Positions 42,560-51,655 of a stretch of 64,000 bases of DNA are shown in pieces (position 1 is the stretch's first letter; each line of letters begins with the position of its first letter). This DNA is from an uncultured Roseicyclus sp. GTDB lineage: Bacteria > Pseudomonadota > Alphaproteobacteria > Rhodobacterales > Rhodobacteraceae. The notes beneath the pieces are model-generated. The model saw only the letters and a list, made by a program, of their open reading frames with translations, was not told the origin of the DNA and did not search any database. A program made the position numbers and the translations under genes. Location: assembly GCA_947500415.1 (NCBI GenBank), contig CANMRT010000002.1, positions 744,001 through 808,000 on the forward strand, written 5' to 3'.

Positions 42560-44578
42560 ATGGATATCGCCGCCCTCGCCGCCCGCAATCCCGACCATTG
42601 GGCGCGCGCCGCCTGTATCCGCACCCTGACGCTGGACGCTGTGGCCGCCGCAAATTCGGGCCATTCCGGGATGCCGATGGGTATGGCGGATGTGGCAACG
42701 GTTCTGTTCGACAAACACCTGAGCTTCGATGCCTCCGCCCCCGATTGGCCAAACCGCGACCGGTTCATCCTGTCGGCAGGCCACGGCTCCATGCTGATCT
42801 ACTCGCTGCTGCACCTGACCGGCTACGAAGACATGACGCTGGAGCAGATCAAGAATTTCCGCCAGTTGGGCGCGATCACTGCGGGCCACCCCGAATACGG
42901 CCACGTGAAAGGCGTTGAGACGACCACAGGCCCGCTGGGGCAAGGCATCGCCAATGCCGTGGGCTTTGCCATGGCCGAAGAGAGCCTGCGTGCACGCTGG
43001 GGCAAGAAGGTCATCGATCACTACACCTACTGCATCGCAGGCGACGGCTGCCTGATGGAGGGCGTGAGCCAGGAGGCGCTGGCGCTCGCTGGACGGCAGG
43101 AACTCAGCCGCCTGATCGTGATGTGGGACGACAACGGCATCACCATCGATGGCAACGTGTCCATGTCAGATATGACCGACCAGAAGGCACGCTTCGCGGC
43201 CTCCGGTTGGGACGTGTTCTCCTGCGATGGCCATGACCCCGCCGACATCGACCGCGCGCTGACCGAGGCCAAGGCCTCACCACGGCCCGCGATGATCGCC
43301 TGCAAGACGCATATCGCAATCGGATCTAGCGCGCAGGACACGGCGAAAGGCCACGGCGCGCTGACCGATGCCACATTGGTAGCCGACACGAAGGCCGCAT
43401 ACGGCTGGACCCATGGCGCGTTTGAAATCCCCGCAGACCTTAAGGCGTGGTGGGAAAGCGTGGGCCAGCGTGGCGTGGGCACACGGAAAGACTGGGAAGA
43501 TCGCTTCGCTGCGCTATCCGCAGGCAAGCAAGCCGACTTCACGCGCTCGTTTTCCGGCGAGATGCCCAAAAAGCTGAGTGCCGCGATCAAGGCACACAAA
43601 AAGGCGTTGTCCGAAGACCAGCCGAAGGTTGCGACCCGCAAAGCCAGCCAGATGGCGCTTGAGGTTATCAACGGCGTTGTGCCCGAGACGCTTGGGGGCT
43701 CGGCGGATCTGACCGGCTCCAACCTGACCAACACGCCTGATCTGGGCATCTTCGGCCCCGACAACCGCAAGGGTCGTCACATCCACTACGGTATCCGTGA
43801 ACATGCGATGGCCGCTGCGATGAACGGCATGGCGCTGCATGGGGGCGTGAAGCCCTACGGTGGCACGTTCTTCACCTTTACCGACTATGCGCGTCCTTCG
43901 ATGCGGCTGTCGGCATTGATGAAAATCGCGCCCGTCTATGTGATGACGCACGACTCGATTGGGGTTGGTGAAGACGGTCCGACGCACCAGCCGGTGGAGC
44001 ATCTGGCGATGCTGCGAGCGACACCGAATATGAATGTCTTCCGCCCTGCCGATGCGGTGGAAACGGCAGAAGCGTGGGAGATTGCGCTGACCAGCACGAC
44101 AACGCCTTCGACGCTGGCCTTGTCGCGTCAGGGGCTTCCAACCCTGCGGACGGAGCACAAGACGAAGAACCTGACCGAACAGGGTGCCTATGTGCTGGCC
44201 GATGCGGAGGGCAAGCGGCAGGCGATCCTGATGGCGACGGGCTCGGAAGTGGCGATTGCCATAGCGGCGAGGGATTTGTTGCAGGCCGAAGGGATTGGGA
44301 CGCGGGTCGTGTCGATGCCTTGCTGGGAGCTGTTTGAGGAGCAGGACGAGCGCTATCGCAAGCGGGTTCTGCCCGGCGGACCGGTGCGTGTGGCTGTTGA
44401 GGCCGCGATCCGCTTTGGCTGGGATCGGTGGCTGTTCGGTGAGCGTGGCAAGCGCGAGAAGTCGGGCTTTGTCGGCATGCATGATTTCGGCGCATCGGCC
44501 CCTGCGGGCGAGCTTTACGCGCACTTTGGCATCACGGCGGAGGCCGTGGCCGAGAAGGCGAAATCGCTGCTGAAGTGA
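42560..44578 (+). CDS. tkt: Transketolase
   Basis: 672 residues. TPP-dependent transfer of two-carbon units in the pentose phosphate and Calvin cycles. Motifs: [35 protein letters not shown] (20), [20 protein letters not shown] (20), [18 protein letters not shown] with the TPP-binding GDG...N pattern, [12 protein letters not shown], and [12 protein letters not shown]. Full length for the family. The start ATG follows AAAAGGA. The downstream central carbon genes are on the same strand beyond the inserted DUF808. Confidence 0.97.
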   Translation: MDIAALAARNPDHWARAACIRTLTLDAVAAANSGHSGMPMGMADVATVLFDKHLSFDASAPDWPNRDRFILSAGHGSMLIYSLLHLTGYEDMTLEQIKNFRQLGAITAGHPEYGHVKGVETTTGPLGQGIANAVGFAMAEESLRARWGKKVIDHYTYCIAGDGCLMEGVSQEALALAGRQELSRLIVMWDDNGITIDGNVSMSDMTDQKARFAASGWDVFSCDGHDPADIDRALTEAKASPRPAMIACKTHIAIGSSAQDTAKGHGALTDATLVADTKAAYGWTHGAFEIPADLKAWWESVGQRGVGTRKDWEDRFAALSAGKQADFTRSFSGEMPKKLSAAIKAHKKALSEDQPKVATRKASQMALEVINGVVPETLGGSADLTGSNLTNTPDLGIFGPDNRKGRHIHYGIREHAMAAAMNGMALHGGVKPYGGTFFTFTDYARPSMRLSALMKIAPVYVMTHDSIGVGEDGPTHQPVEHLAMLRATPNMNVFRPADAVETAEAWEIALTSTTTPSTLALSRQGLPTLRTEHKTKNLTEQGAYVLADAEGKRQAILMATGSEVAIAIAARDLLQAEGIGTRVVSMPCWELFEEQDERYRKRVLPGGPVRVAVEAAIRFGWDRWLFGERGKREKSGFVGMHDFGASAPAGELYAHFGITAEAVAEKAKSLLK

Positions 44579-44618
44579 GCGCGCGGCGCGCCGGGCCTGT
44601 CTTGGCGTGCGCCGGTTG

Positions 44619-44634
44619 CTAGGTTGCAACCTAG
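44619..44634. repeat. 16-bp perfect palindrome
   Basis: CTAGGTTGCAACCTAG. It lies between tkt and the terminator. Core GGTTGCAACC resembles the inverted repeat upstream of alr (GGTTGCA/TGCAACC), so it could be a regulator site or replication/structural element. Confidence 0.4.
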
Positions 44635-44648
44635 GGTTAAGCATCTGA

Positions 44649-44685
44649 CCGTAAACGAAAAACATCTTTTCGTTTACGGTTTCTT
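44649..44685. terminator. Bidirectional rho-independent terminator after tkt
   Basis: CCGTAAACGAAAA and TTTTCGTTTACGG form a 13-bp perfect stem with a 5-nt loop, followed by TTTCTT on the plus strand. Located between the convergent tkt and DUF808 genes. Confidence 0.75.
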
Positions 44686-44713
44686 AAGGAAATATTGCGG
44701 CAGTTGAGGAGCT

Positions 44714-45688
44714 TTAATGCGCCTCTTCTGCCTTTCCACCAAGTCCCACGGCACGCATCAGCGGCGCAAGGATCTTGGTGACGACGGGGATAAGCAGCAG
44801 GCCAAGGATCAGCCCGCCGATGCCGTCGATAACGGCCTTCACCAGCCAATTGCCAAAGCCCTGTTCGCCGGCAAGCCGTTCTGCCACATCCTTCACCCAA
44901 TCCTCGGGCGCGTGCCAACCGATCTCGGCCACTGCATGGAGGATGATCGAGCCGCCCACCCAGAGCATCGCCAAGGTGCCCACGAAGGTCAGCACCTTCA
45001 GGAAGGTGGGCATTCCGCGCACGATGGCCTCGCCGATTTTCTGTGTGGCCCCCAAGCGCCCATTGGCGGCCATGTGCAGACCCACATCATCGGCCTTCAC
45101 GATCAGGGCAACCGCGCCGTAGACCAGAACCGTGATACCAATCGCGACCACGGCCAGCGCCGCGCCCCGGAACCAGAGATTGTCCGTTTCCAATGCGGCC
45201 AAAGCGATAGTCATGATCTCTGCCGACAAGATGAAATCGGTCTTGATCGCGCCTTTCACCTTCTGTTCTTCCAGATGCGCGCTGTCTTCTGCCGACATCT
45301 TCTTGGCGACCGCCTCTTCCACGTCGTGATGTTTGGGTGACAGCCAGTGGTAGACCTTCTCGGCCCCCTCAAAACACAAATAGGCGCCGCCAAAGACCAG
45401 GAAGACGGGGATCAACCACGGCGCAAAGACCGACAGGATCAAAGCGGCGGGAAGCAGGATCACCAGCTTGTTGAAGATCGACGCCCGCGCGATTTTCCAC
45501 ACGATGGGCAATTCGCGCTTGGCCTCGAACCCGTGCACGTATTTCGGCGTCACGGCGGCGTCGTCGATCACGGCCCCAGCGGCTTTCGCACCAGCCTTTG
45601 CGGCTTGCCCGATCACATCGTCAACCGAGGCGGCGGCCACTTTCGCAATCGCTGCCACATCGTCCAAAAGGGCCAGAAGTCCGCTCAT
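44714..45688 (-). CDS. DUF808 (YedI-like) membrane protein
   Basis: 324 residues, several hydrophobic segments in the middle and end (LVILLPAALILSVFAPWLIP, FRGAALAVVAIGITVLVYGA, ADDVGLHMA region between them, GGLILGLLLIPVVTKILAPL). The N-terminus MSGLLALLDDVAAIAKVAA and the VHGFEAKRELPIVWKIA motif are typical of DUF808. GGAGACAGG lies before the ATG at 45688. Function unknown; an inner-membrane location is likely. Confidence 0.86.
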   Translation of the reverse strand: MSGLLALLDDVAAIAKVAAASVDDVIGQAAKAGAKAAGAVIDDAAVTPKYVHGFEAKRELPIVWKIARASIFNKLVILLPAALILSVFAPWLIPVFLVFGGAYLCFEGAEKVYHWLSPKHHDVEEAVAKKMSAEDSAHLEEQKVKGAIKTDFILSAEIMTIALAALETDNLWFRGAALAVVAIGITVLVYGAVALIVKADDVGLHMAANGRLGATQKIGEAIVRGMPTFLKVLTFVGTLAMLWVGGSIILHAVAEIGWHAPEDWVKDVAERLAGEQGFGNWLVKAVIDGIGGLILGLLLIPVVTKILAPLMRAVGLGGKAEEAH

Positions 45689-45769
45689 CTGCCTGTCTCC
45701 ACGTGCTTGGTCTGAACCGCCATATACATCCTTCGCCAACCACGTCCACCCACGCCGGGTTCCACACCC

Positions 45770-45814
45770 TGTTAGCGCCATCACATGATGTTTGCGCAAC
45801 CGTTTCCGCTAACA
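45770..45814 (+). promoter_or_regulatory. Two LacI-type (CceR-like) operators upstream of gap
   Basis: TGTTAGCGCCATCA (45770-45783) and CGTTTCCGCTAACA (45801-45814), each 10 of 12 fixed positions of TGTTA-N-CG-N-TAACA. They are 31 bp apart centre to centre, about three helical turns, and lie 80-124 bp before the gap start. This motif is the binding sequence of the carbon-metabolism regulator CceR in alphaproteobacteria. Confidence 0.55.
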
Positions 45815-45893
45815 TACCGAAAACACGCAGCTTTTGCCTTTTCAGAAGCGCCGCTGGCCCCTATCGAAAGACTAGGCGACAGGAGGCCATGAC

Positions 45894-46898
45894 ATGACCA
45901 TCACCCTCGGCATCAACGGTTTTGGACGCATCGGGCGCGCAACTCTGGCCCATATCGCAGAAAGCGCGCGAAATGACGTGCAGGTGGTCAAGATCAACGC
46001 CACGGGGCCGATTGAGACCAACGCCCATTTGCTGCGCTACGACAGCGTTCATGGCCGCTTCCCCGGAGAGGTTCGGGTAGACGGCGACACGATGGATCTG
46101 GGCCGTGGACCGATGAAGGTCTTCTCGACCTATGAGCCGGAGGAGCTGGATTGGGACGGCTGCGATGTGGTTCTGGAATGCACCGGCAAGTTCAATGATG
46201 GCCACAAAAGCGCTGTGCACTTGGAGCGTGGCGCGAAGAAGGTCTTGATCTCGGCCCCTGCCACGAACGTCGATCGCACGATCGTCTACGGCGTGAACCA
46301 CCGCGACTTACGTCCGGAAGAGCGTATGATCTCCAATGGGTCCTGCACGACCAACTGCCTCGCGCCGCTGGTGAAAGTGCTGAACGAGGCCATTGGGATC
46401 GAGCGCGGGATCATGACGACGATCCACAGCTACACCGGCGACCAGCCAACGCTCGACCGCCGCCACAAGGACCTTTACCGGGCGCGGGCGGCTGCGATGG
46501 CGATGATCCCGACCTCCACCGGCGCGGCAAAGGCCCTGTCCGAGGTGCTGCCCGAGATGGAAGGCAAGCTCGACGGCACCGCCCTTCGCGTGCCAACGCC
46601 CAACGTCTCTGCCGTCGACCTAACGTTTGAAGCCGCGCGCGACGTGAGCGTGGCCGATGTGAACGAAGTCGTGGCCGAGGCCGCAAACGGCCATATGGGC
46701 GCCGTTCTGGCCTATGATCCGGAGCCCAAGGTCTCCATCGATTTCAACCACACCACGCAATCAAGCATCTTTGCCCCGGACCAGACCAAGGTTGTCGGCG
46801 GTCGCACCGTGCGGGTGCTCGCGTGGTATGACAACGAATGGGGCTTCTCGGCCCGTATGGCCGATGTGGCGGGCGCCATGGGGCGGTTGATGCACTGA
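45894..46898 (+). CDS. gap: Glyceraldehyde-3-phosphate dehydrogenase (Ala36 paralogue)
   Basis: 334 residues. Rossmann [10 protein letters not shown], catalytic Cys in NGSCTTNCLAP, and TPNVSAVDLTFE mark a true GAPDH. Residue 36, which in NAD-specific GAPDHs is Asp (VVAIND) and holds the adenosine ribose hydroxyls, is Ala here (VVKINATG). That could widen specificity to NADP, as in Calvin-cycle or gluconeogenic GapB-type enzymes. The second paralogue 3 kb downstream has Asp at the same position. Both share LacI-type boxes upstream. Confidence 0.95.
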   Translation: MTITLGINGFGRIGRATLAHIAESARNDVQVVKINATGPIETNAHLLRYDSVHGRFPGEVRVDGDTMDLGRGPMKVFSTYEPEELDWDGCDVVLECTGKFNDGHKSAVHLERGAKKVLISAPATNVDRTIVYGVNHRDLRPEERMISNGSCTTNCLAPLVKVLNEAIGIERGIMTTIHSYTGDQPTLDRRHKDLYRARAAAMAMIPTSTGAAKALSEVLPEMEGKLDGTALRVPTPNVSAVDLTFEAARDVSVADVNEVVAEAANGHMGAVLAYDPEPKVSIDFNHTTQSSIFAPDQTKVVGGRTVRVLAWYDNEWGFSARMADVAGAMGRLMH

Positions 46899-46902
46899 AG
46901 CC

Positions 46903-47286
46903 CTAATAGGTTTCGATCTGCGGGGCATCGTCGGCGATCTCGTAGTAGTCGCCCTTGTCTTTGACGAAGATATGTTTGGCGGTGTGAAAGCCGGTTGGCG
47001 CGTCCAGGCACCCGGCAGCTATCCCGATGCCGGCTTCGTCATTCATTCGGTAGAACAAGCTGGACCCACACCCCGAGCAGAAGCCGCGTTTGGCATAGTC
47101 CGACGATGTGTACCAAGTCAGCCCTTCATCGATCTGGAATGTCAGTGCCTCGAACGGCGCATGCGTCGACGCCCAGACGTGCCCGCTGGTCCGGCGGCAT
47201 TGCCCGCAATGGCACATTGTGACCGCCTCGCGCGCACCTTCGACCGTGAAGCGGACCTTCCCACAATCGCATCGCCCTGTCAGCAT
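46903..47286 (-). CDS. GFA-family zinc-binding protein
   Basis: 127 residues. The zinc-binding pattern CDCGKVRF, CHCGQCRRTSG and GFCSGCGSSLFY matches glutathione-dependent formaldehyde-activating (Gfa-like) proteins. No signal peptide. Convergent with gap (4 bp apart); overlaps the 2-oxoglutarate oxygenase gene by 7 bp, so the two are co-translated. Confidence 0.88.
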   Translation of the reverse strand: MLTGRCDCGKVRFTVEGAREAVTMCHCGQCRRTSGHVWASTHAPFEALTFQIDEGLTWYTSSDYAKRGFCSGCGSSLFYRMNDEAGIGIAAGCLDAPTGFHTAKHIFVKDKGDYYEIADDAPQIETY

Positions 47287-48077
47287 GTTGTTACCTCCTC
47301 GTTAAGTCGTCCGTAGAACGTCATCCGTGCGCTTTCGGACAATTCCACCCCCGGCTCCGCATTATAGGCGAGCACGGCCAGCATCCGGGTCTTGTCGCTT
47401 TCGTTAGGGCTGACCCGGTGGATTGAATTGCGCCCGCGGAACAAGACCAGCGCGCCCGGCTCCATCGCCAGAACATCGGGCTGCACATCACCATCGAGCA
47501 GCGCCTGCACGCCCGCGTAGTTCATCTCGCCCGCTGCAGCATCGCGCAGATCCTTGATGTATTCAAAGCGGCTGCCCGCGTTGGGCTTTTCGATCAGCAG
47601 AGTGATGGCGAAGGAGGAATTGTCAAAATGCCACCCAAGCTCCTGCCCGCGGCGGGCGTAGTGGATGTTGATGGAGGAGAGCGAGTCGGCATAGGGGTGC
47701 AGCTCGGCCTCGCCGGTAACTGCCATGACAAAGGCACGGAATTGCGCGTCGTCGTAAAGCGTTCGCAAAGGCGATTCCGGCGCCACGATGTCGTCGCAGA
47801 TACATCCCTTGGAGGAGGTCACTTGTCGGTTGGCCGGGTGATCGTCTGACAGGGCCGGGTCAGGCGGTGTCAGGTAGACGGAATGGGTTTGGGCGCAAAA
47901 ATAGGCCTGAGATTCGCCGGCTTCAGCCTCCGCCTGCATAGCCGCCAGAGCATCAGCTTGGATGAAGTTCTGCAGGACCAGGACGCCGTCCGTCGACAAG
48001 GCCTGACGGCATTGTTCTTGAAAACGCGCGTCGGCCAAAGGATAGGCGCCGAGATCGATGATCGTGTCAGGTGTCAT
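47280..48077 (-). CDS. 2-oxoglutarate/Fe(II)-dependent oxygenase
   Basis: 265 residues. Jelly-roll core with the iron site His-x-Asp in LGWHFDNSSF, the distal His in NSIHRVSP and the 2OG-binding Arg in SDKTRMLAVLAY. The order and spacing (WHFDNSSFAITLLIEKP, RFEYIKDLRD, LFRGRNSIHRV) resemble proteins related to the BesD/HalD halogenases, but the Asp is present, which favours hydroxylation rather than halogenation. Start at 48077 has GGGG upstream. Substrate unknown, perhaps a free amino acid (inference). Confidence 0.82.
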   Translation of the reverse strand: MTPDTIIDLGAYPLADARFQEQCRQALSTDGVLVLQNFIQADALAAMQAEAEAGESQAYFCAQTHSVYLTPPDPALSDDHPANRQVTSSKGCICDDIVAPESPLRTLYDDAQFRAFVMAVTGEAELHPYADSLSSINIHYARRGQELGWHFDNSSFAITLLIEKPNAGSRFEYIKDLRDAAAGEMNYAGVQALLDGDVQPDVLAMEPGALVLFRGRNSIHRVSPNESDKTRMLAVLAYNAEPGVELSESARMTFYGRLNEEVTTC

Positions 48078-48146
48078 TGCGTCCCCGTCTTTACCTTTCG
48101 TGTCCCGCCTCGCAGTCTGGTCGTTCAGATCAAAGGATACCAGCCC

Positions 48147-48632
48147 ATGACCGACACCTACCTGATGAAAGCCGCCGAGATTGAAGCGATGGAAGGCCTG
48201 GCCAAGGTCCACTTCCGCAATCCCAACGCCAAACGGATCAACAAGTCGCTCGGCGATGCGACGGGGCTGACGGGGCTTGGCATCCATATCATTGAAGTCG
48301 CGCCGGGTGATGAGACCACCGAATACCACGTGCACTATCATGAGGATGAGGCGGTCTTTATCCTGGCTGGCACTGGCACGGCGACGATTGGCGACGAAGA
48401 TCACGCCATCGCACCCGGCGACTTCATTGGCTACCGGGCGGGCGGTTTGGGCCACACGATCGTCAATACCGGGTCTGAAACCCTGCGCATTCTTGTGATG
48501 GGCCAGCGGCTGGATCACGACGTGGGCGACTACACACGGCAAGGCAAGCGCATCTTCCGCAACAAAGGGCTCGACTACGGGTTGGTCGACATCGACGCGA
48601 TCAGTAATCCGGTGCTCGGCGCGAAGAAATAG
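48147..48632 (+). CDS. Cupin-domain protein
   Basis: 161 residues. A single cupin barrel: PGDETTEYHVHYHEDEAVFI (metal-binding HxH...E), GTGTATIGDEDHAIAPGDFI and GHTIVNTGSETLRILVMGQR. Likely metal-dependent but no substrate is evident. It is divergent from the 2-oxoglutarate oxygenase gene 69 bp away. AAAGGA precedes the ATG at 48147. Confidence 0.85.
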   Translation: MTDTYLMKAAEIEAMEGLAKVHFRNPNAKRINKSLGDATGLTGLGIHIIEVAPGDETTEYHVHYHEDEAVFILAGTGTATIGDEDHAIAPGDFIGYRAGGLGHTIVNTGSETLRILVMGQRLDHDVGDYTRQGKRIFRNKGLDYGLVDIDAISNPVLGAKK

Positions 48633-48671
48633 CCTTCCGCCCCGGCGCGGCCCATGGCAGGGTCCGCGCCG

Positions 48672-48815
48672 ATGACGAACGCACTTGCGATATGGATCGG
48701 GATCATCCTGATCGCCCTGCTGGCCGCTGACGCCGTTTTGTTTGATTGGTCGAACGCGAATTTCCTGGCGCGGAAGTTTCTAGGTGTCCTGCGATGGATG
48801 GCGTTTTGGCGCTGA
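48672..48815 (+). CDS. 47-residue membrane peptide upstream of gap
   Basis: 47 residues: MTNALAIWIGIILIALLAAD, then AVLFDWSNANFLARKFLGVL and RWMAFWR. One membrane helix (residues 7-24) followed by an amphipathic, basic C-terminus. Peptides of the same plan occur before gap in other Rhodobacterales, so it is likely real and not noise. Its function and whether it is co-expressed with gap are unknown; a 143-bp spacer with a LacI-type operator separates them. Confidence 0.65.
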   Translation: MTNALAIWIGIILIALLAADAVLFDWSNANFLARKFLGVLRWMAFWR

Positions 48816-48876
48816 AGTGCGCGTGCATCGCCCTATCGGCCCTTCCCATGCTGGGTGACACAGGGTAAGACGCCTC

Positions 48877-48890
48877 CGTTACCGCTAACA
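48877..48890 (+). promoter_or_regulatory. LacI-type (CceR-like) operator upstream of gap
   Basis: CGTTACCGCTAACA matches 11 of 12 fixed positions of the TGTTA-N-CG-N-TAACA motif. Located 69 bp before the gap start codon at 48959. Strongest of the three copies seen in the window. Confidence 0.6.
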
Positions 48891-48958
48891 CAGGCGCTGC
48901 ATCCTTTGCCAACATGGGCCAGGTCCAGCGCAGACATGGGAAGTCAGGAGGCTCACAC

Positions 48959-49960
48959 ATGGCCGTCAAAGTCGCCATCAATGGATTCGGTCGTATCGGA
49001 CGCAATGTCTTGCGCGCCATTATCGAGTCCGGTCGCACAGATATCGAAGTGGTCGCCATCAACGATCTGGGCCCGGTGGAAACCAACGCCCACCTCCTGC
49101 GCTACGACTCTGTCCATGGCCGCTTCCCGGCCACTGTGACAACCACCGAGACCACCATCGATGTCGGCCGTGGCCCGATGGACGTCACTGCAATCCGCAA
49201 CCCGGCTGACCTACCCTGGGGCCATGTCGACATCGTGCTGGAATGCACCGGCATCTTCACCTCGAAAGAGGCGTGTCAGGCACATCTTGAAAACGGATCC
49301 AGCCGCGTGCTGATCTCCGCGCCCGGCAAGGATGCCGACAAGACCATCGTCTACGGCGTGAACCATGACAGTCTGACCTCTGACGACATCGTCGTCTCGA
49401 ATGCATCCTGCACGACCAACTGCCTGTCGCCGGTCGCGAAGGTCCTCAACGACGCCGTGGGCATCACCAAAGGCTTCATGACGACGATCCACAGCTACAC
49501 CGGTGACCAGCCGACGCTGGATACGATGCACAAGGACCTCTATCGCGCGCGTGCCGCCGCTATGTCGATGATCCCGACCTCCACCGGGGCCGCGAAGGCC
49601 GTTGGCTTGGTGCTGCCGGAACTCAACGGCAAACTCGACGGTGTCGCAATCCGCGTGCCTACACCCAACGTTTCGGTTGTGGACCTGACGTTTGAGGCCT
49701 CAAAGGCCACCACGGTCGAAGAGGTCAACAACGCTATTATCGCCGCCGCCGACGGCCCGCTGAAAGGCGTGCTTGGCTACACGGACGAGCCGATGGTCAG
49801 CATCGACTTCAACCACGACCCGCATTCGTCGGTCTTCCACCTCGATCAGACCAAAGTGCTGGACGGCAACATGGTCCGTATCCTGAGCTGGTATGACAAC
49901 GAATGGGGCTTCTCCAACCGCATGGGCGACACGGCTGTGGCCATGGGCAAGCTCATTTGA
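48959..49960 (+). CDS. gap: Glyceraldehyde-3-phosphate dehydrogenase (Asp36 paralogue)
   Basis: 333 residues. [18 protein letters not shown] (Asp36, NAD-type), [12 protein letters not shown] with the catalytic Cys, and [12 protein letters not shown]. The Shine-Dalgarno AGGAGG is 7 nt before the ATG. RidA, pgk and aldolase follow on the same strand, forming a glycolysis/gluconeogenesis run. About 65 per cent identical by eye to the first paralogue, so they are an old duplication. Confidence 0.96.
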   Translation: MAVKVAINGFGRIGRNVLRAIIESGRTDIEVVAINDLGPVETNAHLLRYDSVHGRFPATVTTTETTIDVGRGPMDVTAIRNPADLPWGHVDIVLECTGIFTSKEACQAHLENGSSRVLISAPGKDADKTIVYGVNHDSLTSDDIVVSNASCTTNCLSPVAKVLNDAVGITKGFMTTIHSYTGDQPTLDTMHKDLYRARAAAMSMIPTSTGAAKAVGLVLPELNGKLDGVAIRVPTPNVSVVDLTFEASKATTVEEVNNAIIAAADGPLKGVLGYTDEPMVSIDFNHDPHSSVFHLDQTKVLDGNMVRILSWYDNEWGFSNRMGDTAVAMGKLI

Positions 49961-49968
49961 AGCGACGG

Positions 49969-50382
49969 GTGAACATCAACCCGCCGGGCCTATGGCCATC
50001 GCGCGGGTTCCCGATGCAACATGGTGTGGCCGCCCCGGATGGCCACACGATCCACATCACCGGCCAAGTCGCCTGGGACGCGGACGGGCAGATCCTGCAC
50101 GTGGGCGATGCCAAGGCGCAGACCCATGCGGCGCTGGACCACATCGCGACAATCCTTGCGGAGGTTGGTGGAACGCTCGACGATCTCGTGTCGATGACCA
50201 CCTACCTGATCGATCGCTCAGATTGGCCGAGGATCAGCGAAGCGCGCGCCGAACGTTTTGCCCCCGATCATGGGCCTGTTTCGACGGCAATCATGGTGGC
50301 GGGCCTCGCCGATCCTGAGTTACTGGTGGAACTGCAATGCATCGCCGTGATCCCCGCGGACCGCTTCAAATCTACGGACTAA
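49969..50382 (+). CDS. RidA-family protein
   Basis: 137 residues from GTG. RidA-type enamine/imine deaminase fold: [50 protein letters not shown] and [20 protein letters not shown]. The usual C-terminal Arg-containing motif is A-R-x-E segment AEVGG and [14 protein letters not shown]. The start may instead be TTG at 49957, which overlaps the gap stop (TTGA). Between gap and pgk, a place where metabolic repair of reactive intermediates is plausible. Confidence 0.82.
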   Translation: MNINPPGLWPSRGFPMQHGVAAPDGHTIHITGQVAWDADGQILHVGDAKAQTHAALDHIATILAEVGGTLDDLVSMTTYLIDRSDWPRISEARAERFAPDHGPVSTAIMVAGLADPELLVELQCIAVIPADRFKSTD

Positions 50383-50386
50383 CCAA

Positions 50387-51568
50387 ATGACCTGGAACAC
50401 CCTCGACGACATGGATCTTGCGGGCAAGATCGTCCTGACCCGTGTGGATATCAACGTGCCCGTGGAGGACGGGAAGGTCACCGACACGACCCGGATTGAC
50501 CGCATCGTGCCTACGATCAAAGATATTCTGGCGGCGGGTGGCACGCCCGTCATGCTCGCGCATTTTGGTCGGCCAAAAGGCCAATTCGTCCCTGAGATGA
50601 GCCTGCGCGTGACCCTGCCCGCGTTGGAAGCCGCTCTTGGACAGTCTGTAACCTTCATCGAGCGCCCAGACCGCGCAACGCTTGAGGCGGCAACCGGCCC
50701 GGTCCTGATCGAGAACACCCGCTTTTCCGCGATGGAAGAGGCGAATGATCCGAAGATGGCAGGGTTCCTTGCCTCGCTTGGCGACATCTATTGCAACGAC
50801 GCCTTCTCGGCCGCCCACCGCGCCCATGCGTCAACCGAAGGCGTGGCCAAGTTGCTGCCCAACTGTGCGGGCCGTCTGATGGCCGAAGAACTTGGCGCGT
50901 TGGAAAAAGCACTGGGCAATCCCCAACGCCCTGTTGTCGCGGTGGTTGGCGGCGCCAAAGTGTCCACCAAACTCGACCTGCTCGGCAATCTGATCGACAA
51001 GGTCGATACAATCATCATCGGCGGCGGCATGGCCAATACCTTCCTGGCGGCCCAGGGCGTACAGGTCGGCACATCCCTGTGTGAACACGATCTGGGGGAT
51101 ACCGCGCGCGACATCATGGACAAGGCGGCGACGGCCAATTGCACCCTAATCCTGCCAAGCGACATAGTTGTTGCCGCTGAATTCAAGGCAGGCGCGGCAA
51201 ACGAAATCTGCGATGTTGACGCCTGCCCCGCCGACAAAATGATCCTCGATGCCGGGCCAAAAACCGTTGAAACCATCCATGCAATGTTCAACACCGCCAA
51301 AACCGTCATTTGGAACGGACCCCTTGGCGCGTTTGAAATCGAGCCGTTCGATAAAGCGACGGTCGCAGCCGCGCGTGCAGCGGCTGAGGTAACGCGGGCG
51401 GGAACGCTGATTTCTGTGGCCGGTGGCGGTGATACCGTGGCCGCCCTGAACCACGCGGGCGTTGCCGATCAGTTCACCTACATTTCCACCGCTGGCGGTG
51501 CGTTTCTGGAGTGGATGGAGGGCAAGACCCTGCCCGGTGTCGCCGCGCTGATGCAACAGCCTGGCTGA
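50387..51568 (+). CDS. pgk: Phosphoglycerate kinase
   Basis: 393 residues. Motifs [44 protein letters not shown] (20), [20 protein letters not shown] and [11 protein letters not shown] fit PGK. Starts 4 bp after RidA, one operon. Its product couples GAPDH to ATP or uses it in reverse in gluconeogenesis and the Calvin cycle. Confidence 0.96.
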   Translation: MTWNTLDDMDLAGKIVLTRVDINVPVEDGKVTDTTRIDRIVPTIKDILAAGGTPVMLAHFGRPKGQFVPEMSLRVTLPALEAALGQSVTFIERPDRATLEAATGPVLIENTRFSAMEEANDPKMAGFLASLGDIYCNDAFSAAHRAHASTEGVAKLLPNCAGRLMAEELGALEKALGNPQRPVVAVVGGAKVSTKLDLLGNLIDKVDTIIIGGGMANTFLAAQGVQVGTSLCEHDLGDTARDIMDKAATANCTLILPSDIVVAAEFKAGAANEICDVDACPADKMILDAGPKTVETIHAMFNTAKTVIWNGPLGAFEIEPFDKATVAAARAAAEVTRAGTLISVAGGGDTVAALNHAGVADQFTYISTAGGAFLEWMEGKTLPGVAALMQQPG

Positions 51569-51655
51569 TCCCCACCCCACTGATAGCGCAACCATGATTG
51601 TGGCCCTGCCCCCCACGGCTTAGACCGCCCCCAACCGCAGCGGATGGAGGGCGAG

